Of a DNA stretch of 64,000 nucleotides, positions 52,938 through 64,000 are shown in pieces. Position numbers and translations under genes: made by a program. A model generated the notes under the pieces. That model saw nothing but the letters and a program-made list of their open reading frames with translations. It did not search any database and was not told the origin of the DNA. Position 1 is the stretch's first letter. Each line of letters opens with the position of its first letter. The DNA is taken from the NCBI GenBank assembly GCA_963576735.1, contig OY755191.1:8213608-8277607 (forward strand). Direction: 5' to 3'. This DNA is from Bedellia somnulentella (lineage: Eukaryota; Arthropoda; Insecta; Lepidoptera; Bedelliidae).

Positions 52938-55391
52938 ATTTGTGCAGTATATTGCTGTAAAAATAAATCAACCACATCATGATTTAAAAAAGACGGTATT
53001 TCTTTGAATTTTTATGCATATTTTTCCCAATATTTCTACTGATTTATGTTTTAAATTGTGTTTTACAAAAATGATCATTTTGTAGTTCCCGCCATTTTAA
53101 ATTACATTCACTCAAAGCGCACTCCCCCACGAGACTAACTTACCCACCACGAGACTAACTATTAGGGTTGTCAAAAATAGAAAACATGATAATGACAGAT
53201 AAATTAATACTTAAATACGTTATTATAACTACATTAATTTATGAATTCCCCTTTCTTGCCATGGGTGTCCGTAAGAGGCGACTAAGGCTATGAGGCTTTT
53301 TGACTGGTTGCTGGGCGATACGGTTGAAGACCCTTCACCAACGATACTTTTATTTCTTCCGTCTTTCCCCAATTTAGTTCCAAAAGTGGCTGTGAAATTT
53401 CTAATTCTGAAGCTGTGTCTACCCCTTTTATTGGATTTAAAGCCGTCAGTATATGTATGTAGGTATGTTAATGAATTGCTCTATATACTGCTTCAAAGTT
53501 ACTATAATATTGCTACAAATTTAGGAGTTTTTGTCATTCAATAAATATTTTTTGGTCTTTTATTCCATTAAAAATACTTCATCTAGTTCAATTATTTGAA
53601 GTGATGATTAATTAACAACAAAAAGTTTATATATTTTATTTATGTCAATAGGCTAATAATTTTTTGCACATGTGAAAAATGTCGATGATTGGTAACCCTA
53701 TGTACATAACAAATTGTAATGGAGATGTGGCACCTATCGATACACAATTTTTGATAATGAGTGAATGAGTGATTTATTCAACCAAATATTTATTTTAGAA
53801 TGTAAAGTAAAAATATTCAGTCTTATAATTGAATACTAACAGGTTTCCAAAAGACGAAATATTTAAAAAAAAATGGACTGCTTCTTGTAAGAGGCATTCA
53901 TTGTGGGAACCCACTCGCACGAGCACTGTTTATTCTAAGCACTTTGAAGAATCAAGGTTTTTGAAAGTTACCGATTACAGGCGATTGTTGACTGCCCAAG
54001 CCATCCCAACATTATACTTAGAAAATCCAGTAAGTATCGATGTATCAATTAATTTGACTATGTTTGATATATAATCAATTGTTTATATTTTTATATTTCC
54101 TTTCATTTATCACATAATTCGTATATTACTTATAGATGCAATATTCAAGTGAATTAGCCCAAGGACAAGAGTGCAAAACTGATAGCGGAAAACAAGATCC
54201 TGGTGTAAGATTATAAATATGTAAACGAAGCATATCATATTTATTTGTAATTTCAAAAATACTATGGTCATAACGCACCTCTCCTTGCTCAAACTAAATA
54301 AAAATAATTTATCTACGAGTATTTTGTATTCAAACGCTTAAAAAAGTTATGTTTATTTTTTTAGAACATCGGTGCAGGATCAACAACATTGGTGACAGTT
54401 GCAACGACTTCTGCAGATAAAAGGACGCCTATAACAACATCCGAAATATCACCAAGAAAAAGGAAACTTATGGACAAAGTAGACTTACAAGCAAAGAAAA
54501 TCAAAAGACTGCAATCGAAATCCCAGTACCTGAAAAAAAAGTCTTTGCTCTGGAAGAAATAGTAAAAGAATTAGATAGAAAATCATTGATTGATAAGGAC
54601 CAGAAAAATCTCTTGCAGAACATAAGTGTACAGAGTAGTGAAATTTTTAAAAGACAAACAAAACTATCTGCTTCTGGTAAAATTACAAGACTACCATTTT
54701 CACCGGAGCTGAGATGTTTTGCGTTGACATTAAACTATTATTCTCCAAAAGCTTATCGGTATGTCAGAAAAGTGTTAGAAACAGTTTTGCCACATCCTCG
54801 AACTCTAACCAAATGGTATGCAAACATAGACAGACTGGGTGCTGCAATGCTTTTTTTGTGACCCTGGGTTCACAAAAAAAGCATTGAACGCATTGACTAA
54901 AATTAAAGGATCTAATCCAAACAAAAACATGTATTGCACATTGGTAATAGATGAAACGAAAATCAAAGAATCCTCTGAATGGCATTCCAATACTCAACGA
55001 CATTATGGGCACGTTGATTTTGGTTTTGACTTTGCCACAGACAACAGCACAAACGCCACTGATGCATTGCTATTTTTGCTAGTTGGTATAAATACAACTT
55101 GGAAAATACCTATAGGATATTTTTTGATCAAAGGAGCTTCAGCAAAACTACGGGCACAGTTAGTTACTACAGCATTTGAACTTGTCCATAACACTGGGGT
55201 CGAAATCAAGGCCTTGACATGTGATGGAAAACCATGATACCGACAATATTGTCAGTCACAAAACTGAGTTAGCAAGAGCTGTTATTCAAAAATATTCCGA
55301 TACTAGACTTGGTTACCTTGCAAAAAAAACAGATCCGCGTAAATGTATTCGCCATATTTATAATAAATTAATACATTTTAAAAACCAATAA
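52938..55391 (+). pseudogene. P-element transposase (THAP9-like), broken and internally deleted
   Basis: MPICAVYCCKNKSTTS (52938, then stop) is the THAP start. 53843-54029 gives FPKDEIFKKKWTASCKRHSL, then TAQAIPTLYLENP with a gtaagt donor; the third zinc ligand (C in CSxHF) is Tyr here. A short exon at about 54136-54203 follows. 54365-55237 carries RKRKLMDKVDLQAKKIKRLQ, a frameshift, LPFSPELRCFALTLNYYSPK, TLTKWYANID, a second break, then MYCTLVIDETKIKE and IKALTCDGKP. After a stop, TELARAVIQKYSDTRLGYLA to HFKNQ (end 55391) is the family's C-terminus. Most of the catalytic middle is deleted. Confidence 0.85.
53245..53465 (-). mobile_element. S2 repeat inside the P-like element
   Basis: ttgccatgggtgtccgtaag to aaagccgtcagtatatgtat, lying in the intron between the first two THAP exons. 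It lacks the first ~40 bp. Confidence 0.82.
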
Positions 55392-55420
55392 TGCTCAAAA
55401 TCTGTTTTTTTAAATATCTT

Positions 55421-55465
55421 AGCCATGATAGCTCAGTGGGTGAAACCCCGCTTCTTAGATAACAA
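55421..55465 (+). mobile_element. S1-like tRNA head fragment
   Basis: catgatagctcagtgggtga matches the S1 A-box region; the B box is not recognisable. Confidence 0.5.
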
Positions 55466-56120
55466 ACATATTTTCGTTTGAATTTGTGTGGTTCAATTAT
55501 TATAAATTAGCTATGGGTAAACTCACTTCCCATACTTGTTTAAAGGGGTAGTGACATTAAAAAGGTAAGTAGAAACCACTGCTCTAAAGTAATAGTATGT
55601 ATAGTAAAGATGCGCGCTATATTTCGTAATTTTGAAACATGGACAACAATTATTTCGGAAAAAGTTATTTCTTGACGATTCTATTTTTTTTAAATAATCT
55701 TACCCATTACCTATTCCTTACTTAACTACATGTGGAATAAATAAATAAATAAACGATAATACCTTTTTTTGTTTAATTTAATCATAGTAGAAGACTTTCC
55801 AATCACTCATTCATTCAAATTAATCGATGTCGATAAATTTATTAAGGATCCGTAGCCCTATTATTTTCTATGTGTTCGTAATGTCATTCTAAATGTTTAT
55901 TTGTCGCGTACAGGATTTTTGACTGCATGTGTGTGAAAATAAGTGTGTTGTTGTTTTTTTATGCTTGTAGTGCGTGTAAAGACGAAAACTATTTTTACTT
56001 CTGTGTGCTAGTTTGCGTATGTAGTCTTCCTCGCCTCCCGCAAAAATTGGCAGAAAAAAATGTTTTGAGATCTCGATGAAGGCGCGTCCCGTTCTAATTG
56101 GTCTGAGGTCCGTGACAATA

Positions 56121-56830
56121 GGAGAGCGCGATTTGTACTTGATACGAGCCCAAAGTAAAGAACGTTAGATCCTCACACATTACTAGTGGAAAGTCATCAT
56201 AATCTGGACTGTGTCCATACAGAAAGTTCGTTTAAATTAAAAGTTTAAAACAGTATCACAATTTTTCCCTATTGTATTGTAATAAATTAATGAATACTTA
56301 TAAAATATATGATAGGATGCTTTCATTTAAAAATGTTTGCATTTCTGTCCGCAAAACTTTATAAAATGGGTTGGATTGCACCCATTGACTTTTTATGCTT
56401 ATGGTCCCTATCATGAACCCTATAAGTATTATTTATTCTTTAAATAAAATAGGGCATTTTATGATGATTTTAAACAATAACATCAACAACACTGCATACA
56501 ATAATGATATTTTAAAAGTAAAAATTAATTAAGATTTCTGCCCACGTAATGGACATTTATTAGGCATTTATGGACATCTATTGGGCATAAATCCAATCCG
56601 CCCAAAATGCCCGGGCAAAATCCCATCTCTAACTGCGTCGTAAAACACTGGCTTTCTCGTTACTCTTTGCATGTTTCTACAACTACATTTACCGATTCAG
56701 TTTCACCTAATAAGCTGAGTTTGTTCGTGAGATTGCAGGAAAGTTATCTTTATTTCGAGGTCAAGTGATGAGCCTGTAAGAAAAGTAACGTTCTGTGTAA
56801 TTCAAGATGTCATAAATCTGCAACATGTTT
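56121..56830. other. No recognised feature
   Basis: AT-rich sequence. A stretch at 56540-56620 repeats gggcat/gcccaaa words also present at 47900-47970. No open frame of interest. Confidence 0.4.
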
Positions 56831-56836
56831 TCTCAC

Positions 56837-56960
56837 GGCCCATATATGTCCCCACCAAGGGGCTCGAGCCTACCCTATATGTGGTGTGGGGGGGTGATTT
56901 GACCATAGTACACCACTCTGGCCATGAGCAGGTCGGCAGACTAACGACTACTACCGTAAT
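56837..56960 (+). repeat. Dispersed repeat, second copy
   Basis: cggcccatatatgtccccac, aaggggctcgagcctaccc and gtgatttgaccatagtacac match 17877-17945. Longer than that copy. Confidence 0.65.
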
Positions 56961-57239
56961 AATAGCCGGGGCCGACGGCCTCCGAGGAAAAGACACATCT
57001 TAATTTTCGGATTATCGTGATTCAAGCTTGCAATATCCTAACAAACTGACTTAAATCTTACAAATTAAAGGAGGCTGGGCATTTTGGTCATCATGTTGAA
57101 TGTCTCTCTTGAATCATATATCATTCTAAAGCCCTACTAGTGTAGAAACAAAATGGGAACAATCTTGTTAGAGCTGCCGATTTTGATGTACAGTTTTTTG
57201 AAAATCTTGATTTCGTTAACTATATGAAATTATGATAAG

Positions 57240-57600
57240 CTCGCGAGTCGAGCGCGAAGCAAACACTGCCGTGCCATCCTTTTCTGGAACAGTTTCGCCG
57301 TATTTTCAGGGCCCCATTCGAGAACCTCTGGATAGGATTTAAACGCTGAAATTTTCGTCACTTAGAAATTCATTACCACACACTTGAAATCCAAGTTGGT
57401 AGATCATCATATTCCGAAGTTAAGATAATGCAAAGTTTCGCATTTTCGAAACTGACTGACTCACTGATCATCAAAATAGAACTAGTACTTCCCATAGACC
57501 TAGAGAGCTGAAATTTGGTACAAAGGTAGATTTTAACGCCGACATAAAGAAAAACCAAGGTTTATGGAAGATCCGGATTACCTGGTGACGCTGATGAGAA
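57240..57600 (+). other. Repeat-like segment, unidentified
   Basis: gactgactcactgatcatca and cctagagagctgaaatttgg look like a dispersed element known in insect genomes, but there is no second copy here. Nothing coding. The flanks 56961-57239 and 57601-57840 show nothing recognised. Confidence 0.3.
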
Positions 57601-57841
57601 GACAAAAGACATTTATTACAAGAAAAACACATTACATTGGAATTTACAATGATTCACGCACTAGGCATTGCCTGTATCGCATGAATCCGGGGAAAACATT
57701 TAAAATACACAACAATAATACAAATATTAATTAAGAGAGAAAAAGAAACAAAAAACTGGTTAAGATAAAAATTAAACTAACTAAAACTAAATTACAAAAA
57801 CAACTAAGTAATAGTTTGTGCATATTGCGAAGTGTTAAGTT

Positions 57842-57866
57842 ATGAGTGTGTGTGTGTGTGTGTGTA
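57842..57866 (+). repeat. (GT)n microsatellite
   Basis: gagtgtgtgtgtgtgtgtgt, followed by looser tg/atgt-rich sequence to about 57970. Confidence 0.95.
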
Positions 57867-58861
57867 TTGGATATGTATGTGAGAATGAATGTATGTGTAA
57901 CTGAGTGTATGTGCGAGGGTGTATATTTGTGAGTGAGTAAGAGTGTGTATGTATGAATGTGTGTGTGTGAGACAACTACAAGACAAAACAGAAAACTATA
58001 ATAAGCGTTTTTATGAGAAATAGTAATCGATTAACTGTATTCTACTCAATAAATAAAAATGTTTAGTTCTATAATTATTATTATTTATGTATTAGCACTC
58101 AGCTGCGGCTTCGCTAACGTTATTTAGCATTAGTACCAGTGTTCGTACTAGATGGCGCTGGCTGTATCTTATAAGGCTGTATTTTAAATCCCGCTGGCGT
58201 ATTTATTTACACATTTTTCGTGTATTTTAAGATTTAAGAATTCATGGAGTTTATTTTTATTTAATTTCACAAGATAATATCACGTCCTGTCAAAAAGAAG
58301 TGAAATCCCACCAAAAACATTCTGTAAAAAACTAGCCAAGCCTCGATAGCTGCTTGTTTATCTCTAAAAAGTATTGAAATCTCTAAACTAAGTGGAGCCA
58401 AGTGTAAGGTTCCTTACTGCGATTAATTTATTATGATAGTTAATTTTACGTGATTTGGCCGTTGAACATTCTTTACACGTTTAGTATGTATAAGTTTATT
58501 TACTAAGTTATTTGTAGATTTATTCAAATCTTCTAAAGATCTTTGCTGATTATGTAGAGTCAACTTAACTATTTTTGTGATCTAATCTATCTTTAATTTT
58601 AGTTGTAAAAACTCTGGCGATTGTATCTATGCTTGCCTTAAGGGCGTCCCCCGAAAAAATGAAAGCCATGAAACGGCATTTGGGCTTCCCCCTGCCGTTT
58701 CCTCACCTTTAATCAAACTCGTAAAACAAGCCATCTAGTGGCAACTCACTAGCAACTATAATAACCATAAATTAAGCGCCATCTACGGAAATAGTCTCGT
58801 TGTAGGATCGCGATCGGCGTATTGATATTATAAAAAAATATGTCACGCTTGGATGAATATA

Positions 58862-58975
58862 TACATACATACATACATACACTCACGGCTATAAATCCCT
58901 TAACGGGGTAGCCAGAGCTTTGGAATGAAAAATTCCTCAGCCACTTTTGGAAGTTGATTGGGGAAAAGATGGAAA
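58862..58975 (+). mobile_element. S2 repeat, truncated
   Basis: catacatacactcacggcta to ggaagttgattggggaaaag. Nearly identical to the same part of the copy at 4203, so fairly young. The regions 57970-58860 and 58976-59827 hold nothing recognised. Confidence 0.85.
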
Positions 58976-59827
58976 ATATATAATTATTGTAATTAAAATA
59001 ACTAAAACAAAAACTTTAATTTCACAAAACTAATTTTTATGACACCTTCGGAATATAGGAGGGGAATATGTCGAGAAGAAAGCTCGTGATAGTGGGTTTA
59101 ATGTGACACCAAGTAAAAGGGGGTTATTTTATTCTTAGCCGACACAACAAAGTATTCGGGGATGGCAGTAGAAATAACGAACGTGCTATTATCGCAACGT
59201 CCAAAATTCACACATGAATAAAAAATCGACACAAATTATAGAACAGGAGAAAGCATTTTTTCCAAGCATTTAGTAAATACTACAAATTAAACATAAGTAA
59301 AAACAAAAACTAAGTTGTTTTCATTTTAAAAAAAAAATGATTGAGATGGAAGCTTATGCAGAAAAGAAAACAATTGCAATTTAAAAACAAAACGTCAAGT
59401 ATTATCTAGGTATGCATATAGTCACAGATTCATAAATATATACTTGGTTTTAGTTTCTTGTTAGAAGGAGACTATAAACATGCGTCTTTTGTATTTGTTT
59501 ATTTACTTAATTAGAGGTTTGTTCAAAAGTGTTTTGTTCAATTGGAAATTTACGATTTTCTGCACATGTTTATTTCCTTTATTTAATTTTCCGGCGTTAT
59601 TATAAGCTAAAAAACAATTTTAATCTTTGGTTATACTAAACTATGTAATAATGGGTATTTTAAAAGAAAAGCAAACACCTTACTTCTTTATCTAATTAGA
59701 AACACTATCCGTGCTCTCCAAAGATAGCTCTTTGTCGATATAGTGGGATGAAAATACGCAAAAACAAAAATTATTATTTCATAAATTAGTATAAGCTCAT
59801 TTGATTGAGTTATTTTTTTCACAACAT

Positions 59828-60153
59828 TACATAACATAAACATAAACGTTCACGCCGAATATCCCCGAAGGGGTTGGCAGAGGTACTAATACTTCTGAAC
59901 ATCACGTGACTATGTCACCTGGTGTGCTGAGTACCCACGTTTTGCATGGACAGTGTACTCACGTGATAGAGGGCAGGCCTATCGCCGTTTTGTACGAATA
60001 CACTGTCACATGACTCAGTACAACTCAGCCATGTGGGTTTCCTCACGATGTTTTCCCTCACCGTTAACAACCATGATAAATTAACCATACATATGTCTTT
60101 AGAAAAGACAAATTGGTGTAGGCCCGACCCAGGATTTGAACACTAGTCGTTTG
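59828..60153 (-). mobile_element. S1 SINE, head truncated
   Basis: tacataacataaacataaac tail, cgttcacgccgaatatcccc, and the body to ggatttgaacactagtcgtt. It stops before the A box. From 60154 to 61385 I see nothing recognisable. Confidence 0.87.
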
Positions 60154-61749
60154 CAATTGTTTACTTGTGTCTCGTATCTTCTTCTTGTATCTCTATCTTG
60201 TATCACGGTTGTTTCACAATTGTTTACAAAATATAAATTTAAAAATACAAAGTTCAATGAAAGACTAAACATTTATAAATATCAGCTCCTAGTCTATTTT
60301 ACATACTCTGTCAATTCACCTTGACGAGATGACTGAGAGTTTCCGAATTTATTTCAACCTTCTCATCCCCTCGCAAAGCTATACATTTTGAAGTATAAAC
60401 CAGAATTATTAGCACATTAATAAAAGAAAATTAATCAAAATAATTGATCGAAGAACGGTTTGAATTCACATATAGAAAGATCACATTTAAAAAAAAGTAG
60501 AAATATTACTAAAAACAGATGTAAAAACATCACATAAATTTAAAGCAAAGAGATAATAATTGTTTCTGCTAGATTTACGGAACATAGGGTAAAACGTAAC
60601 GAGCATATTCACAAAACAGAATAATTCGCAGTATTTTAATAATGCGTTTATCATCATAACCGAAAGAAAATAAAGATAAAATTATTTTACGTGTAAAGTA
60701 ATAAACAAAAGAGCAAAGACTAGAATTATACCACTGGAGCAAAAGAGCACATGATCGGTTGAAGATTCGATTTCACGACCGTTACACCATTTCGGTCTTA
60801 CTCAAGAGGGTGAAATTGACAATAATATTACGATTGTGAACAAACTTTTAATGTAAGACAAAACAAGCGACTATGTTCCATACAACCAAAATAAATTATC
60901 AAAAAAGCGAGGGGAGCGGCAAGCAGCTATTACAGAAAAATCCGACACAAGCTCTGCGCATGAAGGCTAACAGCCATCTGCCGCCCGTTCTCCGCGCAGG
61001 GCAGGGACCCGCTGAAGATTGAAATTTAAATTTAAGGAAAATGCTTTGTAACTCCATAATTAAGATAAAAGACTAGAAAATGATCATATCAATGATAGAT
61101 TATTCTGTTGTCTACGCAAATGTTAGGTAATCGATAACATATATGCAGTATTCTGACAGCAATATCAGATTTTACGATAAAAAAGCCCCCCACAAATATA
61201 TTTTTTTCTTAGTCGATTATTATCAAAAACAAAATATTAATCATGATTATTGAAGAAAAGATATTGAACTTGAATATATATTTTATTTAGAGTGTGATTG
61301 TTTTATTGAGCGGATTTCATTGAGTTTGAAAACTACCAAAATCAGTGAAATTTACAGGGAGGCCCTTAAACTTTAATCATAATTAAAGAGCTTATTCCAT
61401 TTGCCTGAATTCAGACGTCCGACAGCCACAGAATCTGAATTCAGACTAGTGGAATAACGTTCAGAACGCTAGGCTTCCGATAAAGAGACAAATTTCGGTT
61501 CCTAGCTCACTACATTTTTTGTAGCTCCGTCTCAGGAAGGTGGAGTGGAATAACGTTCAGACTAGAGATGAGTTGTACTAGGTAAATTTGATAACAGATA
61601 CACCTGTTCCTAATCCACATAAGTACCTAATCCAAATACCTAATCCACATGGTACTCCGTATTGAGTGCATATGACGCAGTATTTTACTTACTGCGTACT
61701 ACTTTTATAAGTTAACTTAGTTAATGCATTGTAATCTTTCGTAAATTAA

Positions 61750-61862
61750 TGATATTGTGACGGTGGCCGGTAAACGATGGATGCAGGCCGCTTCCGACCG
61801 GCCCTTTTGGAAGTCATTGAGGGAGGTCTATATCCAGTAGTGGACGTCCAATAGCTGATATG
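61750..61862 (+). mobile_element. LINE 3' fragment (tentative)
   Basis: acggtggccggtaaacgatg, then ggaggtctatatccagtagt and ggacgtccaatagctgatat resemble an RTE-type LINE end. Diverged. Confidence 0.5.
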
Positions 61863-62384
61863 ATTGTAAGGTTGTGGGTATCAATTGAATAAAACACTCT
61901 AATGATGATTAAGATGAATCTTCCCTTCGTACTTATACAGGACTGTCAACTTCTAATTAAAAAAATATCCTAACTGAACAACGGAAAAAGCCAAAAATAG
62001 TTCAGTTCTATTATTTTGGAAAAGAGCTATTGTTTTGTGCGGAACGGGAACCGGAATTCACCTAGTTCTGCGGCCTACCCAACCCAACCGCTGACGATGT
62101 TGCCCGAGCGCACGACGATTCGCCACAGAGTACTTTTACGTGACTTTTACTCTCTAACCCTCGTATTAGGTAGATTAGGTATTGCGTTATTTGTATTAGG
62201 TGCGGACTGGTATCGAAAAATACCTGATATTTTTACCTGATCTAATATTTTCGACTCACACTCACCTCTAGTTCAGACGATTTAGTCGCCTCGCGCCCGC
62301 CACAGCGAGAGGACGTGCCAAAATTTTTCATGCCTATGATTGCAAATTACGTAAACAAAAAAAAGATAATAAAAGTTTTATAGC

Positions 62385-63345
62385 AGACATACATATGCTC
62401 ACGCCATTAATTCCAGGGGTAGTTAGGTAGGTAGGGGTTCCATTTCATAGGGGTAGGCGGATATGTATAATTATATTCTTACATACATACATATACTCAC
62501 GCTATTATTTCCGTTTGGTGTAGGTAAATACGTTTTATCACATACATAACATATAACATAACATTTCACGCCGAATATCCCCGAAGGGGTTGGCAGAGGT
62601 ACTAATACTTCTGAACATCACGTGACTTTGTCACCTGGTGTTCAGAGTACCCACGTTTTGCATGGACAGTGTACTCACGTGATAGGGGGCAGGCCTATCG
62701 CCGTTTTGTACGAATACACTGTCACATGACTAAGTACAACTCAGCCATGTGGGTTTCCTCACGATGTTTTTCCCTCACCGTTAACAACCATGATAAATTA
62801 ACCACACATATGTCTTTAGAAAAGATAAATTGGTGTAGGCCCGACCCAGGATTTGAACACTAGTCGTTTGCACGATAACCGAGTGTTCTACCCACTGGGC
62901 TATCACGGTTGCTTATGCACGGTTTTATCACATACATGCAAATTATATTATATTATATATACTCACGCCATTACTTCCCATCGGAGAAGGCAGATACGTT
63001 TAATTACATACATACGCGCATATACTCACGCTTTTACTTCCGCTTGTGGTAAGCAGATAATTTTAATTGCATACATACATACTTAAACTCCCGCCATTTT
63101 TCCGTAAGGGGTAGGCAGATACGTATTGTTTCAAATATGCATACTTACACTCACGCCATCACTTCCCGTGGGGGTAGGCACAGGCGTATAATTACATACA
63201 TGCATACACATACTCACGCCATTATTTCCCATTGGGGTAAGCAAATACGTTCAGTCACATATATGCATACTTATACTAACGCCATTACCTCTCATTGGGG
63301 TAGGCTGAAACTATCGATCGCCACTTCGTACGACCCCGGCAAACT
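62385..63345 (-). repeat. Tandem array of RTE-like LINE 3' termini
   Basis: About eight units of 60-75 bp, each with catac(a/t)tactcacgccatta followed by ttccc..tggggtaggcagatac. On the minus strand each is the last bases of the LINE at 19470-21140 (tctctgcctaccccaatggg, cgtgagtatatgtatg). The unit nearest 63345 extends furthest into the LINE (gcgatcgat.. side). An S1 SINE splits the array. Confidence 0.85.
62548..62921 (-). mobile_element. S1 SINE with 16-bp target-site duplication
   Basis: gttttatcacatacat flanks it (62532-62547, 62922-62937). The copy is full length, ~374 bp: tRNA-like head at the right (gctatcacggttgcttatgc in reverse), aacatataacataac tail at the left. It defines S1 as a retroposed element and fixes its ends. 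Confidence 0.93.
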
Positions 63346-63781
63346 TTTTAATAAATATGCTTTTATTTTTAAGTCATATAGGAGTTCCCGCCTATTTAAT
63401 ATTTTGTGTGATATATGACGTAAAAATATTTGGAAATGGTTGTGTACATGAATAGGATATATGTAAGTATAGTAGCGAAAGAGATATATAGACGCAATGT
63501 GTCGTCGTTTATTGAATGAGAGTGGGATAGTCCATAAGAGAGTTTGATAGAGAGCGTTTTAAAAAAAAGACGGGAGCAATTTCGTACGACCGCCCGCAAA
63601 AATCGCGCGCGCGAATGATTCAGAAACTGAAATCGGTGTAGTGGAATAACAAGCGTCTGTGGCCTTCTGCGGCAGTGACTGTGAAGGACCTCCGATTTCA
63701 GCAACGATAAAAGTGTAATGGAATAAGCTCTTAACTTATTACAAGTCAACGGCCAAGTCAAGTAAAATTAACTATCATCTA

Positions 63782-63900
63782 TCTATACTTATAATAAATC
63801 TGTAGAGAGGTCAATTCTGTACATGAAATATATTTTCAAAATAACTATCAGGTGATGATTAGGGATCGATACTGATGCCAAAAATGCAATCAGTAAAATT

Positions 63901-63934
<34 letters not shown>

Positions 63935-64000
63935 GGTTTGTATGTTCCTTATGGAAACAAAAACTACTCGACGGATTCTAACGAAACTTGGTACAATTAT
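63782..64000 (+). mobile_element. Helitron, 5' end, cut by the window edge
   Basis: tctatacttataataaatct after host A, with a tctg microsatellite (63902-63935) and cggtttgtatgttccttatg. Same family as 18655-19456 and 43047-44036, here in plus orientation. Confidence 0.85.

Larger units (their letters stand above)
52767..56120 (+). mobile_element. Decayed P-superfamily DNA transposon
   Basis: Inverted subterminal repeats at 52767-52803 and about 56083-56120 share cctcagaccaattaga.cggg and acgcctt-like sequence. Between them are THAP and P-transposase remnants (see separate entry), an S2 insertion and a tRNA-like S1 head near 55424. The outermost ends were not fixed. Confidence 0.75.
61386..63734. 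mobile_element. Possible TTAA-flanked TIR element
   Basis: agagcttattccatt at 61387 and its inverse aatggaataagctct at 63719 face each other. TTAA lies next to each, offset by one base on the left. Internal gtggaataacgttcaga words repeat near the left end and gtggaataacaag near the right. The interior carries a LINE scrap, the tail array and an S1 SINE. No transposase. Confidence 0.4.

Overview
The window is nuclear DNA of an insect, most probably a moth or butterfly. It is AT-rich, its genes have short exons and long introns, its two host proteins have insect/animal homologues, and it carries Helitrons with the 5' TC(T/C)ATACT... and 3' ...CTAG(T) ends known from Lepidoptera. No database search was possible, so all family names come from recognised protein motifs.

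Two host genes are supported. On the minus strand, about 396-5609, lie six phase-consistent exons of a regucalcin/SMP-30 family protein; the first could encode a signal peptide, and the 3' end runs off the left edge. On the plus strand, 8535-36759 holds most of a SMARCC (moira/BAF155/BAF170) gene, the scaffold subunit of SWI/SNF (Brahma) chromatin remodellers. Fifteen exons and a set of alternative last exons join in phase. Exons for the N-terminus are not seen. The SANT-domain exon is hidden by a 200-N assembly gap at 25692-25891.

The SMARCC gene has three independent tandem exon duplications. Exon 3 is followed by four decayed copies with a period of about 194 bp. Exon 15 is preceded by a dead copy, also with a period of about 193 bp. 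The terminal exon exists in four copies (34731, 35331, 36200, 36657) that would give different C-termini; three keep a splice acceptor. Mobile elements have inserted separately into the individual repeat units.

The rest, including nearly all of 37.5-64 kb, is a mobile-element landscape. It has two abundant SINE-like families (called S1 and S2 here), a tRNA-like family that recurs as inverted pairs (S3), and non-LTR retrotransposons of RTE-like, jockey-like and I/R1-like types. It also has Helitrons, a TTAA-flanked piggyBac-like MITE, several foldback or TIR elements, and a decayed P-superfamily element with THAP and transposase remnants. Many insertions are nested and their order can be read from split hosts and target-site duplications. 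No host gene was recognised right of about 37.6 kb.
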